Positions 47,592-60,110 are shown, counted from the first letter of the stretch. The stretch is 64,000 bases of DNA from Nectonema munidae (GCA_030549495.1 JAUIRK010000908.1:496001-560000); one strand, 5' to 3'. Notes: generated from the letters alone by a model not told the origin. A program made the numbers and translations.

Positions 47592-49124
47592 TTCACATTC
47601 GAATACATAATTGTGTTGAAAGTTTTTCTAAAACAACTGATATGTGTAAAAGGTTTCAAAACGCAAAGTTATCCAAAAAAACTTAGTCCAATTTTGATCA
47701 AAATTTAAGAGTATCCCAGTTTTTTTGAAAATTCTATTATTTAAGAAAAGAAGAGTAATGCTAAATTATTAGAAGGAAGAAAAATTCCTATCATGAAATA
47801 TTCTTTCCAAATTTTACCATGTGGTTGATTCCTTCTCAAGAGTTATTTGGTTAACATTAAAGGTGAATGCTCAAGTCAAATTATACATCAAACTTTGAAA
47901 TATTAAAAAACGAGAAAAAGTTAATAAAGAAATAATGATTCTCCACAATTAAGTTGCAACTATCAACAATTTAACATGTGAAAATTTCTTGAACTTTAGC
48001 TTTATTTTTATTTTTTATTGTGGGTTATGATCCAAGAGAAGAAAAAAAGGAACGATCTTTCATAATTGTTCATTTGCGTATATGACGATCGCGAAACAAA
48101 TTCAGGATAACAGAATCATAACTAATACTTCTCCTTCTGCTAAGGCAAAATTAAGGTTTTACTAATATTCTTTGATAAAACAGTTAACAAACAAAATTTC
48201 CCACAATTTTCTATAATTAATAATAATTATTACAAATTAAAAATTCACTCAAAATCGACTAAATGTCAAGGATAATCTGTGTTTAAGCGATGATTTGAAG
48301 AAAAAACAGAATATATAAAAAAAATCCAAGTTATTTATTATATATATATGGGCAAATACGGTAGAACTTTGCATAGATGACCACCTCATGATTAGACAAG
48401 ATTTTGTTATTAGGATTTTTTAATATACATTTTAAATAAAAAACTTCGGTATTTTAGACCAGCACCCAGTTAATCCAGATTACGAGGGTATGACGTTTTA
48501 ACAAACCTAGGCGAATTCATCCTAAAACAAAACAGTTTGATTTTTTTCTATTTCTATTTAAAGCGAAATATAAATGGGAAAAAATTATTTTAGATTCAAA
48601 AAAAAATTTTTCTCGAGATGTGAATATAGCGAACCTGACCCAAAACAAATAAGTTTAAATATTTTTTTATTTAAATAAAAACTATTTAAAGCAAAACATA
48701 AAGAAAAAATAGTTTTGGATGAAAAAAAATATATTCTTGAAATCGTTTTCTTAATTTCAATCCGTTTAGCATAAATTAGAAAGGAAATATTGAATCCAAT
48801 AAAACTTCGATTATAAAAAGTTAAATGAATTAAAATTTTTTTTTCTCAATTTGGTAAATATAAAAAGTGTATTTTTCATGAAAAGTTATAGAATAATTTG
48901 ATTTAGCTTACGTTCGCTATATTCACATTTCAAAAAAAAATTTTTGGATGGAAAACTTTTATTTCTTTATATTTTACTTTAAAGAGAATTAAAATTTTCA
49001 CCTTATTTGTTTTAGAAGAGCTTGGCCTGGATTTGCCTAGGTTCGATGTATTCACATCTCAAAAATCATTTTTTTCAAATCGAAAACAATTGTGCTTTAT
49101 ATAAAATAGAAAAAACTTTGTGTT
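47592..49124. other. AT-rich stretch, no recognised feature
   Basis: Diverged repeats of AATTTGTTT-AAAACTATTTAAAGC-like and GTGAATATAGCGAACCT-like strings occur between 48560 and 49100 in both orientations. No gene supported. Confidence 0.45.
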
Positions 49125-50225
49125 TCATTAGTGATCCATTGTTTGTTGCATCGAGGAAACATTGTTTCTCGCCGTCTGCAATCATATCTTAATTCCGTTG
49201 TAAACATGGGAAGAGATTGGATGACATTGCAAAAACTTATTTTATCCAGATATCTCTTTGTTATCTTGAAAAAAGGTTTTGGAAAGAGTCCATTAATTAA
49301 AATCGGAAATTGAAATATTTTTTAATGAAAAACGTCATGAACTAGCAGCTAGCTGTTTTAAGGATACTGATTGTAATGCAATTTTAATTAATTAATTAAT
49401 TAAGTTGTTTTGTGACGTTCGCCCCCTCCCTTTCGGATTTGGGCCCCCCCGGAAGGGGTTTTTCTTCCCCCCCACCAACACCCCCCCTTTTTTAAAAAAA
49501 ATTTTTTTATATTTTTTTAAAAAATTTAAGAAAATATATAAATACAAAAGAGAGAAAACCCCCCCCCCCCAAAAAAAAATTTTTTTGGGGAACCCGGCAC
49601 CCAAAAGAGGGAAGAAAAAAAAAAAAGAGAATGCAAGGCTTACTTATTTAAGTGATATTTTTACACAACTGAAGAACTTAATTTAGACATGCAAGGTAGA
49701 AACCATACTACGGTTAATATTGGCAAAAATTATTTCTTTTAACGAAAAGTTTGCAATTTCGTTGCTTTTTAACTAAGTGAAAAACTGCAACTTTTCCAAA
49801 ATTAAGTGCTATATTTGAAGATCATCCGATATAGTTCTTCCTGACATAACAAAGATTTTTGAAGATCTTCTCAAAGATCTACTAGAAGAAATCAACAGAT
49901 ATGTTGAATTGAAAAAGCATAGCTGGGTAAGAAATGTTTTTGTTGTCAATGCAATAATGCGTTGGTGTAGCATTTCAATGAAGAACTTAAAGATCTGCAA
50001 GAAAATCGAGTGCAGAAACAACGCCTTGAAACCTCCAGTGTATCAACAAAGATAATTATATTTGGACTCATAAGGCTGAAAAAGCTGTTTTCTCCTTTCC
50101 AACAGCATATCTCTACGAACAAGTGTTTTAAAGTTTTGTTGTAGTACGATTTGGGTTGTGCTTTAAAAATAAACATAAACCACTTTATAAAAATAAGATT
50201 TGAGAATTTTGTGCACAAATAGGAG
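49125..50225 (+). pseudogene. hAT transposase relic (ZBED5-like), interrupted
   Basis: The first part reads IHCLLHRGNIVSRRLQSYLN SVVN, the region after the catalytic TDGAP block in ZBED5-type proteins. The second part (49630-50220) shows LTYLSDIFTQLKNL, KVCNFVAF, ITKIFEDLLKDLLEEINRYV and LGCALKINI-like strings in shifting frames. These match the later RNase-H-like part (LADIF-QLN-LN) in order. Between them is a homopolymer-laden block at 49420-49630 that does not belong to the protein. Several stops and frame changes are present, and no termini were found. Confidence 0.65.
49420..49630. repeat. Homopolymer-rich block (G/C, A and T runs)
   Basis: Consecutive runs of C, G, T and A of 6-13 bases, for example around 49444-49450, 49488-49505 and 49559-49590, inside the hAT relic. 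Base composition is abruptly different from both flanks. Could be a degenerate G-rich MITE or a low-quality assembly patch. Confidence 0.7.
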
Positions 50226-52347
50226 CAGTTGTAAGACAGTCACTAAAACTGTTTAAAGTTTTTATAATTTGTTGTAATTTTTAAAATATATTTTATATAA
50301 AAAAAATGTAAATAAAGCTTTTTCCTTTTTAACTTATTTCTATTTCGGCTTCGAATGTAATAAAATTGAGTGTGCTAGTAAATATAAACTAAATTAAATG
50401 AAGAAAGTTGATAAATACTCTGTAACATAACTGATTAAATTTATTTTTACAATTACGGCGTATACTTTGAGTTAAGCCCAAATTTAGGGTGCAACAAAAA
50501 AAGGTTAGGAAACACTGATCTGTATATTTTATCCAAAATAAGATTTTTCATAATATTTTATGTAGCGAATATTTAGTTCAAAAATCCAGATATACGTTTA
50601 TAGATTAAAAATTTTATTAAGACTGAATTAGTAAAAAAAGTAGTTTAGATACGGAAAAAAGATAGACAAATTTAAAAATAAAAATAAAATATAAAGCACA
50701 AATTAAAAATGAACATACAAAGTTAAAATATCAAATGTGTCTATAGTAATTAAAGGCTTACATTAAATTTCAAAAATAACAAAATTTATGAGAATTATCT
50801 TTTAATATAATTTGAGAAGTATAATGTAAAATAAATAAAATAATGGCGAAAGAATGAATGTATTGCGTGTATTGAAAGTATAAACATGCTTGTATCTATA
50901 AGCATCATATGTGAATATATTTTGAATTAGGAGAACAAATAATATTTGGAAAAGGAATAAAGAAATTTTCGTATATGAACTAGGTAAAAATAGATTGTAA
51001 AATATTTTTTAAGAAAAACCAGAGACTTTCCAGTTCAGATGATGCGCGTCCCATCTGATGCTACTTTATGTTGGAGACCAAGTGTGCTTTTGTCAATGAT
51101 TGAAGTTTTGCGCAAGAGAACCGATTCTATATATGATAAAAATACTATTTTATTAATACGCGATCCCGGACTATTGCGCTTCCCTAACTTTCTTACACTA
51201 CCAATTACCATAAAAAAGCTACTTAGTGGTAACCATTAATCAAAGATGTGAGCTTATGTTTAACCTCGATTTAAAGATTTGGTATGGACAACCCTAAAAT
51301 CGCTATCTAAAGAAAAACTTTAACTATTTATTCAATATTAGAATTTACCCAATCTAAATTAATCCAAAAATTTTCAATGTTAAATTAATAAAAATTATTT
51401 CTGTTGTAGGTAGCTGGCAAACAGAATTGCCAAAAAAAATTTAATGAGTATTTACATATGGGAAGGGAATCAGCATTCACATCATTTTAAAGCATACATA
51501 TTACATCCTCACGCAAGTCATCTAGTATAGTACAAAGTCGTTAGTGGTCTTCAGATTAATATGAAGAGAGAAAATTGAAAAAGACGGACTTAAATATGAA
51601 AAACAAATCAAGGAAAAATGGTATATATTGTCCATGGTAGACGCTGAAAAATAGTCGTGTAGGATGTTGTATATCCGCTCACCTTTTAAAACTCGTATCA
51701 AACCTGTACTTAAGGTAATTTTATTAGAAAATCAATAGAGTTGACTTTCCTCAGAATTGAAGTACTACCTGTTTTTCTCGCACAATAAGTTAAAGCTTGA
51801 AAGCATAGTTTAGAAACTGCAAAATCGAAATCAGTATTCCATCATCCACCATGCGGGGAAATGACTTATATACCTCCTATTTTAAAACGTGGATACTTCA
51901 TTTTATAAAATCCAAATATCAAATTAAAAAGAAATTATAGAGATGTTAAGTTTGCCATTTCAAATTTGTGGAATAAAGTAAAGAAAAAATGATACAAACA
52001 AGTAAAATCGAATATTTTGTCATTGTGCTTTAACATTTGAGGAAAAATTTTGTGTAAAAGAAAGAACAAAAAGTGTTTTAGGAATTAAAATCACATTGTA
52101 TAATCACACTTAGATAATTGAAAAATATTACATCCACATTCTTTGATTGTTTCGCCTATTTCCCTCTCTTCTCTTCTATACGTATCTATCCCAAAAACCA
52201 AACAGCCTCTACCTTTCTATTCCACACACATCATTCTTGTTTTCTCAATGCAAATCTCTTTACAATATACGTAAGACATAGAAAATAAAAATACGCTTTT
52301 TTATAAAGGCCAAAATGCACTCAATCTAACTAGCATTGAAATCAAAG
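50226..52347. other. AT-rich stretch, no recognised feature
   Basis: A frame at 51039-51239 (less AT-rich than its flanks) has no recognised domain. Nothing else supported. Confidence 0.5.
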
Positions 52348-52465
52348 CGGACAACCCACTGTTTATTTGGGCTATAATAATAAAAGCCGCACCAAATAGT
52401 TTTTGTTCATAATCCGAGTCTGCATCCAGGCTACGGGTCCCGTAAAAAATGGGTGGGTTGTCCAC
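52348..52465. mobile_element. Short inverted-repeat MITE
   Basis: CGGACAACCCAC (52348) and GTGGGTTGTCC (52454-52464) are inverted repeats enclosing about 95 bp. Its right end is followed by another MITE that duplicated GGTTGTCCAC on insertion. Confidence 0.55.
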
Positions 52466-52730
52466 AGTGGCGGATGCAAGGGGGAGGGGCTCATGAGCCT
52501 AGGCCCCCTATGAAAAATGGCTTCGAAAATTACCCTTACTAATGTATACCCTTACATGTATAAAAAATAAATTTTTGCAATTTATTCATGGCAAAATAAT
52601 GTTAAAAATATGAAAACATAGGTAATTAGTGATTCTAAAAAACATAATACAGCTGTCGTATTCTCTGAAGACTTTTAGCAAAATTGTAAAAAATTTAAAT
52701 AGAATTCGCCCCCCCCCATAAGAAATTAAA
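52466..52730. mobile_element. 265-bp G-rich MITE with 10-bp target duplication
   Basis: Starts AGTGGCGGATGCAAGGGGGA and ends near CGCCCCCCCCCATAAG. GGTTGTCCAC is present at 52456-52465 and 52731-52740. The start matches a terminus (CAGTGGCGGATCC then a G run) that recurs in many animal genomes. No coding capacity. Confidence 0.65.
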
Positions 52731-53000
52731 GGTTGTCCACTCTACGCAAGGCACAGGTTCATACCCACTCGTTTTAGAAATTTGGAAACCCCGACACCAA
52801 CATTTTTTGCAAACAGTGCCGAAACAACTTAATATAGAACTATAGAACTTATACATTTAGATAGAATATATCTTATATGGAATATAGAACTTATACATTT
52901 AGATTTACCACATCATGAAAAATTTCAAATCAGAATTAGTATAAAAATGATTATTTATCATATTTTAAATTCTTTATACCACATACATCCTGAAATTAAA

Positions 53001-54508
53001 AAATATCTCCAACCCGTATATTACGATGATTCATCTCAAACCTGTATACTACGATGATTCATCTCAAACCTGTATACTACGGTGATTCATCATCAACCTG
53101 TATACTAGGATGGTTTCTATTCCATGTACAAATAACTAGGGAGACAATGTTCAACTTTCTGTTCACATTCTGCTAGATGTAAGATTTGATATACCTCATT
53201 CGGGGAGACGATGCTACATAAGTTATTACCTATATACAGTATACCTGTATACTACGTTGGTTCATCTCCAACCTGTATACCGCGATAATTAATCTCCAAC
53301 CTATATAATATATTTTATCAAATAATCAAAATAAAATTCTGTAATCAAAGAATCGAAAAATATTCTTTAAAAAATCAAAAAATATCAAACTTTCTGTTCA
53401 TATTTTGCTACCTCATGGAGGATGTTAGAAAAGTTATTACCTATACTTTGAATTTGCACGATTTTAAATATTATATTTTATCAAATAATCAAAATAAAAT
53501 TCTGTAATCAAAGAATCGAAAAATATTCTTTAAAAAATCAAAAAATATCAAAGTTTCTGTTCATATTTTGCTACCTCATACGATGTTACAAAAGTTATTA
53601 CCTATACTTTGCAATTTGCACAATTTTAAATATTATATTTGTCGAATAATCAAAGAATCGAAAAATGTTCAAATCAAAAAATATTTATTATCGAATAATC
53701 AAAGAATCGAAAAATGTTCAAATCAAAAAATATTTATTCTTTTTAAATATATCGTTGGCTCCCCTTACTTTTAGTTTCGTATGTGCATAATTTGATAAAA
53801 ATTAATTATTAAAGACTAGGTTTATCTTTCAATTTTAAAAGTAAGGGGAGCCAACGATATATTTAAAAAGAATAAATATTTTTTGACTTGAACATTTTTC
53901 GATTCTTTGATTATTCGACAAATATAATATTTAAAATCGTGCAAATTGCAAAGTATAGGTAATAACTTTTGTAACATCGTATGAGGTAGCAAAATATGAA
54001 CAGAAAGTTTGATATTTTTTGATTTTTTAAAGAATATTTTTCGATTCTTTGATTACAGAATTTTATTTTGATTATTTGATAAAATATATTATTTAATATC
54101 GTGAAAAAATTAATAACTTATCTAACATCCTCTCCCCGAATGAGGTATATCAAATCTTACATCTAGCAAAATATGAACTGATAGGTTGGAGATGAATTAT
54201 CGCGGTATACAGGTTGGAGATGAACCAACGTAGTATACAGGAATAATGTATATAGGTAATAACTTATGTAGCATCGTCTCCCCGAATGAGGTATATCAAA
54301 TCTTACATCTAGCAGAATGTGAAAAGAAAGTTGAACATTGTCTCCCTAGTTATTTTTACATGGAATAGAAACCATCCTAGTATACAGGTTGATGATGAAT
54401 CACCGTAGTATACAGGTTTGAGATGAATCATCGTAGTATACAGGTTTGAGATGAATCATCGTAATATACGGGTTGGAGATAACACTCAAGTTGTCTACCC
54501 GCGTTCAA
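53001..54508. mobile_element. Palindromic foldback element
   Basis: Left arm 53001-53770 and right arm 53838-54508 are reverse complements around a loop of about 65 bp (53775-53837). Each arm carries 28-bp minisatellite units on TCTCCAACCTGTATACTACG near its end, a CATTCGGGGAGACGATG block and AATCAAAGAATCGAAAAAT repeats. The junction AGCCAACGATATATTTAAAA lies beside the loop. The right terminus ...CTACCCGCGTTCAA is complete; the left arm lacks about 36 terminal bases. The left arm has an extra tandem duplication of about 200 bp. No open frame. Confidence 0.92.
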
Positions 54509-55510
54509 CCGTACAGGTTATGAGAATATATCATTACATATTAGAGAAGAGTTTTCTATTCTCTTTTTTCTGAAAAAATATTTCTTCAAATGACATTCGT
54601 TAAAAATTAAAAAGATTGTATCTAAACTAAATAAAAGTAGACTACGATTATCCAACAAAACTCGTACATTCAATCGATATTTTTTACTTGAAAAAAAATT
54701 TAAAATTTATTAGAAAAACATTATACTGACCTATACTACTGACCCATAAAAAGTAAAAAAATAAATATTAATTTTCGACAGTTTTATTTAACTATTACTT
54801 ATTTAGAAAAATTGATTAAAACACATATTTTGATCTATTTATCTTCTCTTTAGAAATTTATATGCAGTAAACAATAATAAAAATAATATTTATCCGAAAC
54901 AAATTTTTTTCGAATCAAAGTGTAAATCAAACCCACACTTAAATTTTGGATGATTAATTCAAAAGGAGTTTTTATAAACTAATGTTAATTTATAAAAAAC
55001 CGAAAACTAAAATGATTTTATAAAAATCAAAAATAAATAGTGGACTCTGCGATTATCCAACAAAACTTATACATTCGGTTTACATTTTTTACTTCAAAAA
55101 TAATTTTAAATTTAATAATATTTATCCAAAACAAATTTTTTTCGAATCAAAGTGTAAATCAAACCCACACTTAAATTTTGGATGATTAATTCAAAAGGAG
55201 TAAAAAACTAATGTTAATTTATAAAAAACCGAAAACTAAAATGATTTTATAAAAATCAAAAATAAATAGTGGACTGCGATTATCCAACAAAACTTATACA
55301 TTTGATCTACATTTTTACTTCAAAAATAATTTTAAATTTATTAGAAAAACATTATACTGACCAATAAAAAAAACAAAGGTTAATTTATAAAAAAAATGGA
55401 AAAACCAATACTATTTTATAAAAATCTACAAATAAATTTAGATTCTGAGAGTAGAGTCGCTTTATAATTGTGCTGGAAATTGTCACATAATATAGGTAAA
55501 AATTTGTCCT
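54509..55510. repeat. AT-rich duplicated sequence, left block
   Basis: A segment of about 232 bp is tandemly duplicated (54882 onward and 55114 onward) with few differences, anchored by CGAATCAAAGTGTAAATCAA. A second motif, GATTATCCAACAAAACT followed by CATTATACTGACC, recurs at 54645, 55050, 55275 and again at 57235 and 57600. The function is unknown. Confidence 0.75.
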
Positions 55511-56757
55511 AATGAATGAATGAATGAAAGATTTATTTAGAGCGAAACTACTGCTAATTTATAGACTGTACAGTCTCGATACACACATTCCATAATAATC
55601 TAAGAAACATGCAAACACAAAGCAAATATGAATACAAGAAAAAAAAATAGAAGGAAATTTTAAATTCTGTTTGATATGATTTCTGAAGAAAATAGGTAAG
55701 TTTTCAAGCTTTTCTTAAAAGTATTTAAATCATTAATACTTCTCAAGTATAAAGGTAAACCATTCCAGAGTTTTTCTGCACTCATAACAGTTCTTCCATT
55801 GCCAGTAAAAGAAGTCTTCAATCGCATGCTTGAATTTAAAGACATCTTTTGAGCCAAATAAAAAGGTATACGAAAATGTAAGCATTTGAAAGTTTGGACC
55901 AAAACTTTAAAATCTATTCTTCTTCTAATGGTAAGCCGATGTAAATTTTCGAGTTCATTTGAAACTCTTTGTCTTCGAGGAATCTTTAAGATTACTCTAG
56001 CACAAGTATTTTGCAATACTTGTAACTTTTTGATTTGATAATCATACATTCCGAAGAGCAGAGAATTGCAATAATCAAGTTTATTAATAACATAGGAGTT
56101 AAGTAAAACTTTAACATTATTTCGGGTAAGAGGTTTGGCAATTTTCGATAGGTTTTTCAAAAAAGCATATCCACTTTTTAAGAGATCAGAGACCAGTTGA
56201 TCAAACACCATATTTTTATCTAAAGAGACGCCAAGTACATTGACTTTATCACAAATGGGTATATGTAGGCCATCATGCAAAGGTATGCTGGGAAAAAAGA
56301 TCTCTTGATTTTGAGAAGATGAAGAGAAAACTATCGCTCTTGTTTTTTTTCTATTGAATTTTAGATTGAAGCTGATCATTAATGATGAAAGATCGTGTAA
56401 AAGATGTGGAACTATACATTTTAAAGTTGAATATTGAAACTTGGAATCAAATTCTTTCAAAATAAAAATATCGTCAGCAAATGCGAAGACTTGGAATCCT
56501 TTACTTTTAATAAATCTCAGAATCGGAGTAACATACAGACTGAAGAGAAACGGACCCAAAACAGATCCTTGAGGTACGCCATATTTTGTCAGCTTTGGTG
56601 AGGAACAGAATCCATCAATGATGGTACATTGACTTCTGTTCTCTAAGTAGGACTCAAGCCACTTTAAAGCACAACCTCCAATTCCAAACTCATCGTGAAG
56701 TAATTTAAGCAGTAAATCTCTATCAACTGTATCTACGTATGAAGTAATGAAAGGAGC
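55511..56757 (-). mobile_element. 5'-truncated LINE (CR1/L2-like)
   Basis: The minus-strand reverse transcriptase fragment is open for about 365 codons from its truncated edge (56757) to 55660. It opens with VDTVDRDLLLKLLHDEFG, the first catalytic Asp region, then GVPQGSVLGPFLFSLYVTPI, VFAFADDIF (active-site FADD), LKFNRKKTRAIVF, VNVLGVSLDKNM, NSYVINKLDYCNSLLFG and LQNTCARVIL. The C-terminal domain holds RRRIDFKVLVQTFKCL and LWNGLPLYLRSINDLNTFKK. The 3' end is a CATT tetranucleotide tail (55511-55528). Endonuclease and ORF1 are missing. No interrupting stop was seen in the surviving part, so this is a relatively young truncated copy. Confidence 0.92.
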
Positions 56758-57187
56758 TTTAGTTTAAAATGCATCCCTTATCTGCTAATTAATGGTATGA
56801 AGCCCATGGAAAATATAAACAGTAAAATGGTATTTCTTAAGGACTTATGATATAAGTAATGTATTCTGAAAGCCCATAAAAAATGCTTTAATTTGGTATA
56901 TCGCAGGATGCATTTTGTTGAGAAATGTGAAAGTTATAAGCGTTTTAATATTTGACTAAGATTTAAGCTAGGAACACTACAAATAAACTAAGCGTACACT
57001 AACTAGCCCGATAAAATAAACCACACACGCGTGCTAAAGATGCGGTGAAGCGTTGCGAGATAAGAATTCACTGCGCTCACAAACGCGTAATGCAAAATGT
57101 GTTCATCTTTCTTCGCATAATTATGCTCTAAAATCAATCAATAATGTGATTTATTCTTCGCACACTGTCGGTATAATTTTTAACGAA
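56758..57187. other. AT-rich stretch, no recognised feature
   Basis: No domain or repeat recognised. Confidence 0.5.
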
Positions 57188-58000
57188 TGCCCTTCGTTAA
57201 AAATTAGAAAGGTTGTATCTAAACTAAATAAAAGTAGACTACGATTATCAAACAAAACTCTTACATTTAATCGACATTTTTCACTTGAAAAAAAATTTAA
57301 AATTTATTAGAAAAATATTATACTGACCTCTACTGACCCATAAAAAGTAAAAAATATATATTAATTTTCGACAGTTTTATTTAACTATGACATTTTAAAA
57401 TGTTAAAACCCATATTCTATCTTTGTGAATATAAAATTTTGAAGAAATAATATATAAACTCATCACGTTAATTATTGGTATTTTTTGAAACTAGATAAAA
57501 GTTGACTGACCTCACATAAAAGCGGATTTTGAAAAAATAAAAATATATTTATTTGTAAAACCTAGCGTATTTTACCCACAAAGAGTATAGCTTCAAATCT
57601 TGTACATTCGATCAACATTTTTCACTTCAAAAATAATTTTAAATTTATTAGAAAAACATTATACTGACCTATACTACTGACCCATAAAAAGTAAAAAATA
57701 TATATTAATTTTCGACAGTTTTCTTTAACTATGAAATTTTAAAATGTGAAAAATCATATTTTACCTTTGTGAATATAAAATATTCAAAAAATATTTTATA
57801 AATTAAGAACGTTAATTATTATTGGTATTTTTTGAAACTAGATAAAACTTGACTGACCTCTCATAAAAGCAGATTTTGGAAAAATAAAAATATATTTATT
57901 TGTATAACCTAACCTATGTTAACCACAAAGAATATACCTTTCCAATGACACCATTTTCATTTAATTTTTTTTTTAAAAAGACACATTATGCTTAAACAAA
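57188..58000. repeat. AT-rich duplicated sequence, right block
   Basis: 57188-57560 and 57600-57960 are two diverged copies of one unit, including TATACTGACC, GACCCATAAAAAGTAAAAAA, TAATTTTCGACAGTTTT and TTGAAACTAGATAAAA. The first 200 bp also matches 54597-54790. The frame at 57053-57310 overlaps this unit and is not supported as a gene. Confidence 0.75.
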
Positions 58001-58223
58001 AAGGTGGTCCGTAATTTTTTCAAAAATTTTGACAAAATTTTTCGAAGTAATGTCCATTTATTAAAATTTTTTAAAACTTTTGCAAAAATAAATTATTCTA
58101 GAGTATGTAGCAAACGATAAGCTTTCTAATGATATATATATATCATGAAAAAGAAATATTGAAAAACAGTTGAATTCTTTCTTCAAATCAAACAAGTAAA
58201 AATTTCCAAAAAGTAGTATTGGT

Positions 58224-58262
<39 letters not shown>

Positions 58263-59170
58263 TACATAAACATTTCAACCAATCATATAGTTTTTATGAA
58301 ATAAAACTGCAATTTCAAAGTTAAATTTTTTGAACTTTTAGGTAGAATTTTTGAAATGTGGCTTTCAATATGTATGTAAAATATTTTTTGAAAATTTTTA
58401 TTTTAAGTATATTTTTTAAGCATTTTACGATTTACACATTTAAATATATAATAAGGCTGGCAAGTTTTGCGAGTTGTCTCCCCGGAGGTCTTGCCAGACC
58501 TCTGATATATTGCAGAATATTTAACAAGCATGAAAAAATGTTCTCAGTATTATTTACTCAAATAAAAGCGCTAGCTAGCAGTTTAGGAAATTTAGACCAA
58601 TTTGTATGTTAAAATTAAAGAGGATGGATTTATCAAGAAAACTTTATGCTGGCTACGATGCTGCTTTTTTCAAATCAAAAATTGAAGAAAATTTGCCTAA
58701 GAAATTTTATATTCAGCATTTGCTCAAAAAATTTCATGCCTTCATAGATTCTAAATAAATGTTTGATGGAGTTAAACAGATTAATCAAACTTTGAGTATC
58801 CTGAAAAATATTTATGTGGTGTCAAAAGCAATGAATTATTTAAATCTAAATATATCATTTTTCGCTACTGATAAGAAATATGCTTCTATTTACTAACAAA
58901 AAGAGAATAGTATTTATTAGTTCAGATTTATTTAAAAATAAGCAGTTCATTAAGCTTTAAAAGCAGTATTAATCATCGTCAATATTTTTTAATATTAGTT
59001 TGAAAAATGTTTGAAGTTTTTTTCTTCTTAATTTTTTAATGGCTTCCGCAATTACATTTTTATAGTTTTTTTTATTTAGATTATTCTTATTTTATTTTAT
59101 TTTTATATTATATTTTTTTATGTTTTTATATATTAAGACAATTTTTAAGGAAGTTACATATTAGTTTGTC
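58001..59170. other. AT-rich stretch with ATT microsatellite
   Basis: An ATT repeat lies at about 58229-58258. At 58463-58498 GGCAAG and CTTGCC flank a GC-richer TGTCTCCCCGGAGG. This may belong to the 5' region of the downstream LINE, but I cannot show it. Confidence 0.45.
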
Positions 59171-59213
59171 ATCTTAACATCTACAAAGTCTTATAAGTCA
59201 TCTAAAAGACTCT

Positions 59214-60110
59214 GTGGAGTTTTTGACCAAAAAGAAAATTAAATTGAAACTGGATGAATTTATTGAGAATTTTAAGTTTTCCTTAAATATAGATAAAAGA
59301 TTAGAGAATATCGAAAAGCTTGTTCAAAAGCCCGTTACTAAGAATTATAGTGAGGCTTTAAAATTACATTTTCCTTTCCCCGATGTTTCATCAAAAATAG
59401 AGAAAAACAAATTTTTGAACAAGTCTACGTTTAATGATAATACCTTAGTTATTAAACGGAATGATGACTATAAAACTCAGATATCTGAAAAACTTTTAAT
59501 AAGGTTTCTTTTTTGCAAAAAAACATTGAAAAATCTAGGATTGTTTCTAGTAAGTTACGTAATAGTAAAAATTTTGTTAATTTTAAGGATCAGAGTGAAC
59601 TTAAAAAAGCTGAATCTGAATTAACATGTAAAAAAATTGAAAATGAAAAGTTTACAAAGAAGCAAAGGGTTCCTCGTTTAATTCTTAAAAATATACCAAA
59701 CTTTCTTGATTTAGGCAGTTTAGACAGTTTTAAAAAAGGATTATCTGATAAAAAAAGATATTCCTTTAGAAGCTATAGAGAAAGTTTTCAAATTTAAAGC
59801 AAATGAGCTGAATAAATCTTTTAATTTGGTAATATCACTCGAGAAAGAATATTTTAAATCAATTTGTTGCAAAATAGAGTTTTCTTTGGACCCTTATCGT
59901 ATGAAATCGAATTATTTATTCCCCAAAAGTTAAATATTGCGTTAAATGTATCCAGTATGTGAAAAACCTGTGAATTGTCAAATTTGTTTTTTAAAAGAGC
60001 ATACTTTTGATAAATGTGATGTAGAAAAGCATCCTAAATGCTTAAAGTGTCAAGATAAGAAATGTTCTAAACAATTTTACAATAAAGACTGTCCTTCTTT
60101 TGCAAGATGA
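59214..60110 (+). pseudogene. LINE ORF1 (gag-like) remnant
   Basis: The first part is a lysine-rich, coiled-coil-like segment (LKLDEFIENFKFSLNIDKRL). After a frame change near 59510 comes KKQRVPRLILKNIPNFLDLG, resembling the RRM-like region of LINE ORF1 proteins. A frame at about 59950-60110 reads CEKPVNCQICFLKEHTFDKC followed by HPKCLKCQDKKCSKQFYNKD and C, which are two or three CCHC/CCxC-type zinc-knuckle-like motifs. Position directly before the endonuclease supports the ORF1 call. The frames do not connect, so it is not translatable as one protein. Confidence 0.7.

Noticed and set aside
49392-49686. Gly/Pro/Lys-rich frames on both strands
   Set aside because: Products of the homopolymer-rich patch.
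57053-57310. 85-residue basic frame
   Set aside because: It overlaps an AT-rich repeat unit that recurs at 54.6 kb and 57.6 kb without an open frame.
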